A DNA stretch of 33,276 nucleotides from Solirubrobacter deserti (GTDB lineage: Bacteria; Actinomycetota; Thermoleophilia; Solirubrobacterales; Solirubrobacteraceae), in contig NZ_JAPCID010000073.1 of the NCBI RefSeq assembly GCF_027587175.1, forward strand, positions 1 through 33,276, written 5' to 3'. Under the pieces are notes generated by a model. The model was not told the origin of the DNA and did no database searches. It was given only the letters and a program-made list of their open reading frames with translations. How positions within the stretch are numbered: position 1 is the first letter of the stretch; every line of letters starts with the position of its first letter. The position numbers and the translations under genes were made by a program. Positions 7,648 through 14,599 of this stretch are shown piece after piece.

Positions 7648-8961
7648 GTGCCTGGCACGACGATCATCCGCGCCCGAGTCGCGCACACGCCGCGTGATCC
7701 CTTCGCCACGAGCGACGCGCTCGAGACGTTCGACGACGGGGCGGTGGCGTTCGACCAAGCGGGGACGATCCTGGCGACCGGCCCGCACGCCGCGGTGGCG
7801 GAGGCACATCCCGCGGCGGAGACGCTCGACCGGCGGGACTGCGTGCTGCTCCCCGGCCTCATCGACACGCACGTGCACTTCCCGCAGATCCCGGTGATCG
7901 GGGCGATGGGGCTCGAGCTGCTGGACTGGCTGGCGCAGCGCACCTTGCCCGAGGAGGCCAAGATGGCCGACCTCGATCATGCGACCAAGGCGGCGCGCCG
8001 GTTCACGCGGTTGCTGGCGCGCAACGGGACGACTTCGGCGCTCGTGTTCGGCAGCCACTTCCCGCACGCGCAGCACGCGCTGTTCGAGGCGGCGGACGCC
8101 TCCGGGCTGCGGATCGCGTCCGGCCTGGTGGTGTCCGACCGCAACCTGCGGCCCGAGCTCGAGGTCACGCCGGACGAGGCGTACGAGCACAGCCGCGTCC
8201 TGATCGACCGCTGGCACGGTCACGGCCGGCTGCGCTACGCGGTCACGCCGCGGTTCAGCGTGTCAGCGAGCGAGCCGATGCTGGCCGCCTCCAAGGCGCT
8301 GCTCGACGAGACCGCCGGCGCCCTGTTCACCAGCCACGTGAACGAGTCCGTCGGCGAGATCGCGTTTGTCAAGGAGCTGTTTCCCGACGCGCGCGACTAC
8401 GTCGCCACCTACGAGGACGCGGGCCTCCTGACGGCCCGCAGCGTCCTCGCCCACAACGTGCACGTCTCCGACGACGAGCTCGCTCGCCTGGCCCACGCCC
8501 ACACCGCGGTCGCGCACTGCCCGTCCAGCAACGCGTTCCTCTCCAGCGGCATCTTCCCCATGGCGCGGCACGTCGAGCACGGCGTGCGCTTCGGGATGGG
8601 CACGGACGTCGGCGCCGGCACGGGCCTGTCGATGCTCAAGGAGGGCCTGGTCGCCTACCACGTGCAGATGGTGCGCGACCAGGGCCACATGCTCGGCCCC
8701 GCGCACCTGCTGTACCTGGCGACCGCCGCGGGCGCCAAGGCGCTCAACCTCGGCGACATGGCCGGCGACCTCACGCCCGGCAAGCAGGCGGACCTCGTCC
8801 TGATCAAACCGCCGCTCGACGGCACACTCGAGGCGGTCCTGGAGGAAGCGCCGGACTGGGACGCCGCCCTCGGCGCGATCTTCACCCTCGCGCGCGAGGA
8901 GGCCATCGCGGAGACCCGCGTGGCGGGCGAGGTCGTCTGGTCGCGAGTTCGCGAGGCGTGA
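7648..8961 (+). CDS. guaD: guanine deaminase
   Basis: This 437-residue metal-dependent amidohydrolase converts guanine to xanthine and ammonia, an entry step into purine degradation. It shows PGLIDTHVHFPQ with metal ligands His75 and His77 and the GuaD-typical glutamine. Further ligands sit in FTSHVNES and LAHNVHVSDDE, and the catalytic Asp is in GMGTDVGAGTGLSML. AHCPSSNAFLSSG and the C-terminal GDLTPGKQADLVLI are also typical. The length matches the family. The start is the GTG at 7648, which gives a normal N-terminus. The gene stands alone on the plus strand between proA and proB, which are normally neighbours, so it looks inserted into a minus-strand biosynthetic operon. It belongs functionally with the uricase and allantoin genes further right. 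Confidence 0.93.
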   Translation: MPGTTIIRARVAHTPRDPFATSDALETFDDGAVAFDQAGTILATGPHAAVAEAHPAAETLDRRDCVLLPGLIDTHVHFPQIPVIGAMGLELLDWLAQRTLPEEAKMADLDHATKAARRFTRLLARNGTTSALVFGSHFPHAQHALFEAADASGLRIASGLVVSDRNLRPELEVTPDEAYEHSRVLIDRWHGHGRLRYAVTPRFSVSASEPMLAASKALLDETAGALFTSHVNESVGEIAFVKELFPDARDYVATYEDAGLLTARSVLAHNVHVSDDELARLAHAHTAVAHCPSSNAFLSSGIFPMARHVEHGVRFGMGTDVGAGTGLSMLKEGLVAYHVQMVRDQGHMLGPAHLLYLATAAGAKALNLGDMAGDLTPGKQADLVLIKPPLDGTLEAVLEEAPDWDAALGAIFTLAREEAIAETRVAGEVVWSRVREA

Positions 8962-8980
8962 GCGCCCGCGGCGAACTCGC
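8943..8980. repeat. 10-bp inverted repeat spanning the guaD stop codon
   Basis: GCGAGTTCGC (8943-8952) and GCGAACTCGC (8971-8980) are exact complements around an 18-nt centre that contains the guaD TGA. The element directly precedes a second, tighter hairpin. Together they probably serve transcript 3'-end formation or stability. Confidence 0.5.
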
Positions 8981-8984
8981 CGAA

Positions 8985-9005
8985 GCATCGCCCTCTGGGC
9001 GATGC
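8985..9005. terminator. bidirectional hairpin between convergent guaD and proB
   Basis: GCATCGCCC and GGGCGATGC form a perfect 9-bp stem with a 3-nt loop, placed between the guaD stop (8961) and the proB stop (9009). No T-tract follows on either side, as is common in high-G+C actinobacteria. It probably terminates both genes. Confidence 0.65.
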
Positions 9006-9008
9006 GAC

Positions 9009-10100
9009 CTATACCAGGACGAAGTAGTCCCGGTGCACCGCTTCTTCGGTCGCGCGCGGCAGCACCTCGCGCACCTGGCCTGACTTCAAGCCCATCACCC
9101 GCCGCAGCTCCGCGGCCGAGTAGTTGGAGATGCCCTTGCCCACGGCGCCGCCGTCCGCGACCACCTCGATCGCGTCGCCCGCCTCGAACGCGCCCTCGAC
9201 GTCGACGATCCCGACCGGCAGCAGCGAGGTCCCGCCGTCGCGCAGCGCCCGCGCCGCGCCCGCATCCACGACCACCGACCCCTGCGACGGCTTGGCGTAG
9301 CGCAGCCACAGCTTGAAGGAGGGCTGGCGGACCGGGTGCGGCGCGAAGTGCGTCCCCGCGGGCTCGCCCGCCCACGCGCGCGCGAGCACGCCCGGCTCGA
9401 ACCCGCTCCCGATCACGGTCGGGATGCCGGCCGCGGTCGCCATCTCGGCGGCGGCGACCTTCGAGCGCATCCCGCCCGACCCCAGGGCCGAGGTCGCGGT
9501 GGAGATGTTCAGCGCCGCCAGCTCGGCGGGATCTTCCACCGAAGCCACCAGCCGGGCGGACGGATCAGCGCGCGGATCGGCCGTGAACAAGCCCGCGGTC
9601 GAGGTCAGCAGCAACAGCAGCGACGCGTCCACCAGCACCGCGACCTGCGCCGCCAGGAAGTCGTTGTCGCCGAAGGAGATCTCGTCCGTCGTCGTGGTGT
9701 CGTTCTCGTTGATGACCGGCACGATCCGCCACTCGACCAGCTTGCGCAGCGTCCGGCGCGCGTTCAGGTAGTGGGTCCGGGCGCTCATGTCGAAGAACGT
9801 GAGCAGCACCTGCGCCGACTGGATGCCGCGCTCGCGCAGGTACTCGTCGTAGGTGCGGTACAGCCGCCCCTGGCCGACCGCGGACGCCGCCTGCAGCTCC
9901 TCGACCGCCTTCGGCCGTCCGGCCAGCCCGAGCATGTGGATGCCGCGCGCGATCGCGCCCGAAGTGACCACCACGACATCCACGCCCGACGCGTGCAGCG
10001 CCGCGACCTCCTCGCAGATGCGCGCGACAACCGACAGCCGCAGCGCACCGCTGTCCTCGGCGACGATCGACGACCCCAATTTCACGACAGCGACCGGCAA
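9009..10100 (-). CDS. proB: glutamate 5-kinase
   Basis: This 363-residue enzyme phosphorylates glutamate to gamma-glutamyl phosphate, the first and feedback-inhibited step of proline synthesis. It shows the amino acid kinase fold: VVKLGSSIVAE at the N-terminus, VVVTSGAIARG, AASAVGQGRLY, PVINENDTTTTDEISFGDND and GSGGMRSKVAAAEMA. A C-terminal PUA domain follows from about residue 270 (GSVVVDAGAARALRDGGTSLLPVGI...). The open frame extends upstream into obgE, but family proteins begin just before VVKLGSS. I therefore choose the TTG at 10100, 5 nt after the obgE stop. The spacing implies cotranscription with obgE. proA is separated from it by the opposite-strand guaD. Confidence 0.95.
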   Translation of the reverse strand: MPVAVVKLGSSIVAEDSGALRLSVVARICEEVAALHASGVDVVVVTSGAIARGIHMLGLAGRPKAVEELQAASAVGQGRLYRTYDEYLRERGIQSAQVLLTFFDMSARTHYLNARRTLRKLVEWRIVPVINENDTTTTDEISFGDNDFLAAQVAVLVDASLLLLLTSTAGLFTADPRADPSARLVASVEDPAELAALNISTATSALGSGGMRSKVAAAEMATAAGIPTVIGSGFEPGVLARAWAGEPAGTHFAPHPVRQPSFKLWLRYAKPSQGSVVVDAGAARALRDGGTSLLPVGIVDVEGAFEAGDAIEVVADGGAVGKGISNYSAAELRRVMGLKSGQVREVLPRATEEAVHRDYFVLV

Positions 10101-10105
10101 AGGAC

Positions 10106-11389
10106 TCAGGAGGGGTCGAGCTCGAACAGGGTGCCGCCGATCTCGACGTCGTCGCCAGGCTCGAACCCGGCCTTCTCGAGCGCGGAGATGACGCCCATCC
10201 GCCGCAGCCGCTGCTCGACCAACGCTGCGGCTTCCTCGTTGTCCATGTCCCAGCGCATGAACAGGCGCTCGACGGCTTCGCCGGTGACGATCCACTCGCC
10301 CGCCGGCCCGCGCGTGATGTCGAACGACGGACGCCCCTGCACGGGACGGAAGACCGCGAACTCGGCGACGTCGTCCTCGCCCGCGCCCGCTTCCTCGGGC
10401 GGCGCGACCGGCACCCGCTCGAGCAGCTCGCCGCGCAGCTCGGCCAGCCCCAGCGACGTCGCGCTGGACGTGACGATCACCGGGAACGCCACGCGCTCGC
10501 GCCACTCCGCAGCGGCCGCCTCAGCCACCTCCGGCGTCACCAGATCCGCCTTCGACAGTGCCAGCAGCCGCGGCAGCGACGCCAGCCGCGGGTCGTGCTC
10601 CGCGAGCTCGCGCTCGATGACCTCGAAGTTGGACACCGGGTCCGACCCGTCCAGCGGCGCGAGATCCAGCACGTGCACGAGCAGCCGCGTGCGCTCCACG
10701 TGCGCGAGGAAGTCGTGCCCCAGGCCCGCGCCCTCCGACGCGCCCTCGATCAGACCCGGGATGTCGGCGAGCACCAGCTGGCGGTCGTCGGCCTCGATCG
10801 TGCCCAGCACCGGCACCAGCGTCGTGAACGGGTAGGCGGCGACCTTCGGCTGCGCGCGCGTCATCGTCGCCAGCAGCGAGGACTTGCCCGCGTTCGGAAG
10901 CCCCACCAGGCCGACGTCGGCGAGCAGCTTGAGCCGCAGCTCGACGATGCCCTCCTCCCCCGGGAGCCCACGCTCGGCGAGCCGCGGCGCCTGGCGCGTG
11001 GCGGTGGCGAAGTTCTTGTTGCCGCGCCCGCCCGGGCCGCCGCGCGCCAGGGTCACCTCCTGACCCGGGCGCACGAGATCGAACGTGCGCCCGTCCCAGC
11101 GCTCCACGGTCGTCCCCGGCGGCACCGGGATCACCAGCCGGTCGCCGTCGGCGCCGTGCATGAGCTTCCCCTGGCCGTGCCCGCCGCGCTCGGCCTTGTA
11201 GCGCCCGCGGCGCCGGAAGGACTGCAAATCGCGCAGGGAGTCGTCGCAGCGCAGGATCACGTCGCCGCCGCGCCCGCCGTCGCCGCCGTCCGGCCCGCCC
11301 TTGGGCACGCGGGACTCGCGCCGGAAGGACATCGATCCATCGCCGCCGCGTCCGGCCTCCACCTCGATGCGTGCGCGATCAGCGAGCAT
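10106..11389 (-). CDS. obgE: GTPase Obg (CgtA), ribosome-associated
   Basis: This 427-residue essential GTPase binds the large ribosomal subunit and links ribosome assembly to growth and ppGpp. The glycine-rich Obg domain occupies about 1-158 (SFRRESRVPKGGPDGGDGGRGGDV). The G domain has G1 GLPNAGKSS (163-171), G3 DIPGLIEGAS and G4 as SKAD, with Ser in place of the usual Asn. A C-terminal OCT domain follows (about 345-427, FDITRGPAGEWIVTGEAVERL...GVISALEKAGFEPGDDVEIG). In most bacteria obgE directly follows rplU-rpmA. Here those genes lie 20.7 kb away on the same strand. Only 23 bp separate its ATG from the divergent SDR gene's ATG, leaving almost no room for two separate promoters. Confidence 0.97.
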   Translation of the reverse strand: MLADRARIEVEAGRGGDGSMSFRRESRVPKGGPDGGDGGRGGDVILRCDDSLRDLQSFRRRGRYKAERGGHGQGKLMHGADGDRLVIPVPPGTTVERWDGRTFDLVRPGQEVTLARGGPGGRGNKNFATATRQAPRLAERGLPGEEGIVELRLKLLADVGLVGLPNAGKSSLLATMTRAQPKVAAYPFTTLVPVLGTIEADDRQLVLADIPGLIEGASEGAGLGHDFLAHVERTRLLVHVLDLAPLDGSDPVSNFEVIERELAEHDPRLASLPRLLALSKADLVTPEVAEAAAAEWRERVAFPVIVTSSATSLGLAELRGELLERVPVAPPEEAGAGEDDVAEFAVFRPVQGRPSFDITRGPAGEWIVTGEAVERLFMRWDMDNEEAAALVEQRLRRMGVISALEKAGFEPGDDVEIGGTLFELDPS

Positions 11390-11412
11390 TCGTCGGGGTA
11401 ACGATAGGAGCC

Positions 11413-12084
11413 ATGGACAAGGTCATGGTGATCGCGGGCGCTTCGACGGGCATCGGGGCGGCGACGGCCCGCCAGGCGGCAGAGGCGGGCTACCGGGTCG
11501 TGCTCGGCGCCCGCTCGCAGGACAAGCTGGAGCAGCTCGCACAAGAGATCGGCGGGATCGCGGTCCAGTGCGACGTCTCCGAGTACGCGCAGGTCGAGGC
11601 GCTCGCGCAGCGCGCGCTGGACGAGTTCGGCCGCATCGACGCCGTCTTCGCCAACGCCGGCGTCGGCCACCCGCGCGGCTTCGAGGCCGGCGATCCCGAG
11701 GACGCCAAGCAGATGGTGATCACGAACGTCTTCGGCATCTACGCGACGATCCGCGCGACCGCACAAGCGCTGAGAGACACACGCGGCCACCTCGTGATCA
11801 CGAGCAGCATCGCCGGCCGGCGCGCGCTGAAGGGCTCGCTCTACTCCGCGACGAAGTTCGCCGTCACCGGCATGGCCGAGGCCGCCCGCCAGGACTTCAA
11901 CGGCACCGGCGTGCGCACGACCCTCATCTCCCCCGGCATGGTGCAGACGCCGGGCTTCAGCCACGAGCTCGAGGACGTGCTGACCGCCGACGACATCGCC
12001 CGCGCGGTCCTCTTCGCGCTCGCCCAGCCGGCGCATGTGGACGTGAACGAGATCTTGATCCGACCAACAGCGCAGGAGAGCTGA
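11413..12084 (+). CDS. short-chain dehydrogenase/reductase (SDR) family oxidoreductase
   Basis: This 223-residue protein is a classical SDR of the Rossmann fold that oxidises or reduces an unknown alcohol or carbonyl with NAD(P)(H). Cofactor motif AGASTGIG is near residue 8, with an Arg (GARSQDK) at the end of beta2, hinting at NADP preference. FANAGVG is the NNAG equivalent, ITSSIAGRR holds the catalytic Ser, and YSATK the catalytic Tyr and Lys. The proline-glycine motif after the catalytic site is SPGMVQT. The length is slightly short for the family. I chose the ATG at 11413; GGAG stands just 2 nt before it. An upstream in-frame ATG would overlap obgE. The substrate cannot be predicted from the neighbours. 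Confidence 0.88.
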   Translation: MDKVMVIAGASTGIGAATARQAAEAGYRVVLGARSQDKLEQLAQEIGGIAVQCDVSEYAQVEALAQRALDEFGRIDAVFANAGVGHPRGFEAGDPEDAKQMVITNVFGIYATIRATAQALRDTRGHLVITSSIAGRRALKGSLYSATKFAVTGMAEAARQDFNGTGVRTTLISPGMVQTPGFSHELEDVLTADDIARAVLFALAQPAHVDVNEILIRPTAQES

Positions 12085-12137
12085 ATCATCCTTTCGGTCG
12101 ATGGCGCGCGGCGGACGCGTCCGTAGCGTGCCGCACC

Positions 12138-12506
12138 GTGCTCGAGGCGCTCGTGGAAGCCGTGTTCGCCGCCGCGTCCTCGGCGGGCGCCGAGGAGGAC
12201 ACGGCGGCGGAGATCACGCGCCGGGTGCTGGTGGCCGACCCCCACGGCCGCCCCGACGCGCTCGCGGCCCGCGGCGCGTGCCTGGCCGCGGGCCGCGTAC
12301 CCGCCTACGCGGGGATCGACGCGCCGGAGCGGGACGCGCTCGTGCTCGCCACCGCCCTCGGCTGGAAGACCGACCGCATCGCCACCCAGCTCGGCACCAC
12401 GCCGCAGGACGTCACGGCCCGGATCGGCCGCGGGCTGCGAACGCTGCTGCCTCCGCGCGATTGCGCAGCCGCAGCTTCTCCAGCACATGGCGCACGTGCG
12501 TCTTGA
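12138..12506 (+). CDS. small protein with sigma-70 region 4-like helix-turn-helix
   Basis: This 122-residue protein has a predicted helical N-terminus (VLEALVEAVFAAASSAG), then a segment matching the region 4 DNA-binding fold of sigma factors: PERDALVLATALGWKTDRIATQ, followed by LGTTPQDVTARIGRGLRTLL. No region 2 is present, so it cannot be a complete sigma factor. It could be a DNA-binding adaptor or a remnant. Third codon positions are strongly G/C up to about residue 100, supporting a genuine gene. The last roughly 20 residues fall in the antisense overlap with the response regulator gene, losing that codon signature, so the tail may be unselected. The start is the GTG at 12138. Function unknown. 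Confidence 0.55.
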   Translation: MLEALVEAVFAAASSAGAEEDTAAEITRRVLVADPHGRPDALAARGACLAAGRVPAYAGIDAPERDALVLATALGWKTDRIATQLGTTPQDVTARIGRGLRTLLPPRDCAAAASPAHGARAS

Positions 12507-12993
12507 CCGTCGCCTCGCTCACGACGAGGCGCTCCGCGATCTCCCGGTTGCGCAGCCCCTGTCCGAGCAGCTCGAGCACCTCGCGCTCGCGCACGGACAA
12601 CGCGCCCCACTCCACCTCCGCGGACGCCATCACGACCGCCTCGTCGGAGAGCACGGCCGCGACGAGCGCGTCCGGCGGCATGTCCTTGAGCAGGTAGCCG
12701 GCCGCGCCGACCTTCAGCGCGGCGCGCACGTCCAGCGCCTCCTCGGACACGGTGAGCATCAGCACGCGCACGTCCGGCGTGCGGGCGCGGATCGCCGCGC
12801 ACGCCTCCACGCCGCCGATATCCGGCATCCCGACGTCGAGCAGCGCCACGTCCGGCCGCTCCCGCGCGGCCAGCTCGACCGCCTCACGCCCACCCGCCGC
12901 CAGCCCCACCACCTCGATGCGTGGATCGGCGGCCAGCAGCGCCGCGGTTCCCTCCCGCATGAGCCGGTGATCGTCGGCGATGCTCACGCGCAC
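12412..12993 (-). CDS. NarL/FixJ-type response regulator
   Basis: This 193-residue two-component response regulator has a receiver domain with the acidic pair Asp7-Asp8 (SIADDHRL), phospho-acceptor Asp53 (VALLDVGMPDIGG), the Thr/Ser switch in MLTVSEEAL and Lys in YLLKDMPPDAL. A LuxR-type HTH follows (LSVREREVLELLGQGLRNREIAERL, VSEATVKTHVRHVLEKL). The stretch between LLKDMPP and LSVRERE is about 20 residues shorter than usual, so helix alpha5 and the linker look trimmed. I start it at the GTG at 12993, which gives the standard VRVSIADDH beginning; a GTG two codons later is possible. It is divergent from a histidine kinase 74 bp away, its likely partner. Its 3' end overlaps the preceding plus-strand gene by 95 bp. 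Confidence 0.9.
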   Translation of the reverse strand: MRVSIADDHRLMREGTAALLAADPRIEVVGLAAGGREAVELAARERPDVALLDVGMPDIGGVEACAAIRARTPDVRVLMLTVSEEALDVRAALKVGAAGYLLKDMPPDALVAAVLSDEAVVMASAEVEWGALSVREREVLELLGQGLRNREIAERLVVSEATVKTHVRHVLEKLRLRNRAEAAAFAARGRSGP

Positions 12994-13067
12994 AGGCGTA
13001 GTATCGCGCCCGGTATGCACCTGCGTACAGGGACGTGCACAAAGGCCGCACAGTCCTGGAGCCCCGC
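12994..13067. promoter_or_regulatory. divergent promoter region between response regulator and histidine kinase
   Basis: This 74-bp gap must hold promoters for both signalling genes. It contains the imperfect dyad CCTGCGTACAGG (13020-13031) and the repeat TGCAC (13016-13020) / GTGCA (13035-13039). These are candidate binding sites for the response regulator itself, inferred from position only. No convincing -35/-10 pair is visible. Confidence 0.35.
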
Positions 13068-14096
13068 GTGTTAGAGCCCGCGGTGCTCGCCGGACTGGCG
13101 GCCGTCTCGCGCGTGTCGCGCGCGCTGGTCGCCCCCGACGAGCTCCCCGTGCTGGCGAGCACGGCGCTCGAGGAGATGCGCGAGGCGCTGCACCTGGACC
13201 GCGCCGTGCTCTACCTCCCGGACGCCGACGGCCAACCCGTGCTGCGGCGCTTCGTCGGCGACGCCGCGGCACAGGCGCTGAGCTTCGACGAGGAGGCGTG
13301 GCAGCTGGCGACCAACGCGCCGATCGTCCTGCGCGAGAGCGCGGGCTGGCTCGTCGACAACCCGTTCGACCCGCCCGCCACGGACTGGCTGATCCTGCCG
13401 CTGATCGAGGGCGTCGTGATCGCCTCGGCCCCCGCCCGGATCGCGCTCGACGCGCTGTCCGGCACGGTCCTGAGCCTGTTGTGCTCCCAGCTCAGCGCCG
13501 GCATCACCACCGCGCGCCTGCGGCGGGAGCTCCAGGCCGCCGCGATCGAGCGCGAGCGACGCCAGCTCACGGCCGAGGTCCATGACGGGCTCGCGCAGTA
13601 CCTCGCGGTGGCGCGGCGGGAGCTCGCACTGGCCGAGCCGGACCGCGCGCGGCTCACCGAGGCCGTGGAGTCCGCGCACCGGCTGGTGCGTGAGCGGCTG
13701 CGGACGCTCTCGCACGAGACCCCGGCGAGCCTGCGCGCCGCGCTGGAGGCGGCCGCCCGGCGCGCCCGCACGCCGGTCCGCGTGAGCGGCCACGGCGACG
13801 CGGGCCCCGAGGCGGTCACGCTCGCCGCGAGGGTGGTGAGCGAGGCGCTCGCCAACGCCGACGCGCACGCGCACGCCACGTCCGCGCAGGTCACCTACGC
13901 CGCCGACGACGAGCGGCTCGAGCTCACGGTCCGCGACGACGGCCGCGGCTTCGATCCCGCGCACGCCGCCGGGATCGAGGACGGCCACCTCGGGCTGACC
14001 GTCATGCGCGAGCGGGCGCGCGGGCAGGGCGGCGACTGCACCGTGACCTCGACCCCCGGCACCGGAACGGAGGTACACCTGTGGATTCCGCTCTAG
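13068..14096 (+). CDS. sensor histidine kinase (GAF-like sensor, HisKA_3, HATPase_c)
   Basis: This 342-residue kinase has no membrane segment and so senses a cytoplasmic signal. Residues about 10-145 resemble a GAF domain (ALHLDRAVLYLPDADGQPVLRRFVG). The HisKA_3 region carries the phospho-acceptor His172 in LTAEVHDGLAQYLAVARREL. The ATPase domain shows an N-box-like EALANADAHAHA, G1 VRDDGRGFDP and G2 GHLGLTVMRERA with [22 protein letters not shown]. Such kinases pair with NarL-type regulators, and one lies divergently upstream. I chose the GTG at 13068 because GGAG stands 7 nt before it; an in-frame GTG at 13035 would add 11 residues. Its 3' end overlaps the next gene by 16 bp, so the two are coupled. 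The signal is unknown. Confidence 0.88.
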   Translation: MLEPAVLAGLAAVSRVSRALVAPDELPVLASTALEEMREALHLDRAVLYLPDADGQPVLRRFVGDAAAQALSFDEEAWQLATNAPIVLRESAGWLVDNPFDPPATDWLILPLIEGVVIASAPARIALDALSGTVLSLLCSQLSAGITTARLRRELQAAAIERERRQLTAEVHDGLAQYLAVARRELALAEPDRARLTEAVESAHRLVRERLRTLSHETPASLRAALEAAARRARTPVRVSGHGDAGPEAVTLAARVVSEALANADAHAHATSAQVTYAADDERLELTVRDDGRGFDPAHAAGIEDGHLGLTVMRERARGQGGDCTVTSTPGTGTEVHLWIPL

Positions 14097-14599
14097 CGCA
14101 GGCGATTGCGCCGGGCGCGTGCCCGCACCTGGCGATGCTGCTCGCGTCGCCGGAGGAGGTCGCACCGGCGTTCGCGTCGTTCTACGCGCTCGGCGCCAAG
14201 CGCAACGGTTGGCTCTTCCACCGCACGTTCGCGGGCCAGGCCGACGCCGACCGCGCCGCGCTCACCGCCGCCGGGCTCGACGTCGCCGCGCTCGAGGCCG
14301 AAGGCCGCATGGTGTTCAGCGAGATCGCGCTCGACATCACAGTCGAGGACTACGTGCACGCGTGGGAGCCGGAGCTGGAGGCTGCGCTCGCCCGCGGCTT
14401 CGACGCCGCGTGGTGGGCGCGCGCCGCGATCGGCCCGGACGCCGACATCCTCGACCGCTCCGTCGCCTACGACGCCGCCTGGGACGCGCACTTCCACGAC
14501 AAGCCGTGCGTGTCGCTGTGCATGTTCATCGTGGGTGACGTCGAGCGCGACCGCCGCGCGGCGCAGATCGCCGCCACCCACGACCAGCTCCTGCGCTAG
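14081..14599 (+). CDS. stand-alone MEDS (DcmR sensory)-like domain protein
   Basis: This 172-residue soluble protein follows the MEDS pattern: an early His ([21 protein letters not shown]), a middle part with [15 protein letters not shown], a helical segment ([21 protein letters not shown]), a Cys-containing strand ([10 protein letters not shown]) and the closing [14 protein letters not shown] domains occur in DcmR and in sensor kinases and are thought to sense small molecules, possibly one-carbon or hydrocarbon compounds. Here the domain forms the whole protein. Its GTG at 14081 lies inside the kinase gene with a strong GGAGG 7 nt upstream, so both are made together, suggesting it is an input partner of that kinase. 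The stop shares a CTAG with the convergent lpdA stop. The family call is by eye and moderately sure; the role is inferred. Confidence 0.6.
   Translation: MDSALAQAIAPGACPHLAMLLASPEEVAPAFASFYALGAKRNGWLFHRTFAGQADADRAALTAAGLDVAALEAEGRMVFSEIALDITVEDYVHAWEPELEAALARGFDAAWWARAAIGPDADILDRSVAYDAAWDAHFHDKPCVSLCMFIVGDVERDRRAAQIAATHDQLLR

Noticed and set aside
11371-11412. Upstream ATG for the SDR gene
   Set aside because: It would overlap the obgE coding region and add residues before the Rossmann motif that homologues lack. The ATG at 11413 gives the normal distance to AGASTGIG.
12138-12506. Complete ECF sigma factor gene
   Set aside because: Only a region 4-like helix-turn-helix is present. There is no region 2 within the frame or in the preceding gap.
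14596-14599. Shared CTAG between the convergent MEDS-like and lpdA stops
   Set aside because: Palindromic CTAG stops shared by tail-to-tail genes are expected in compact genomes and carry no clear meaning.
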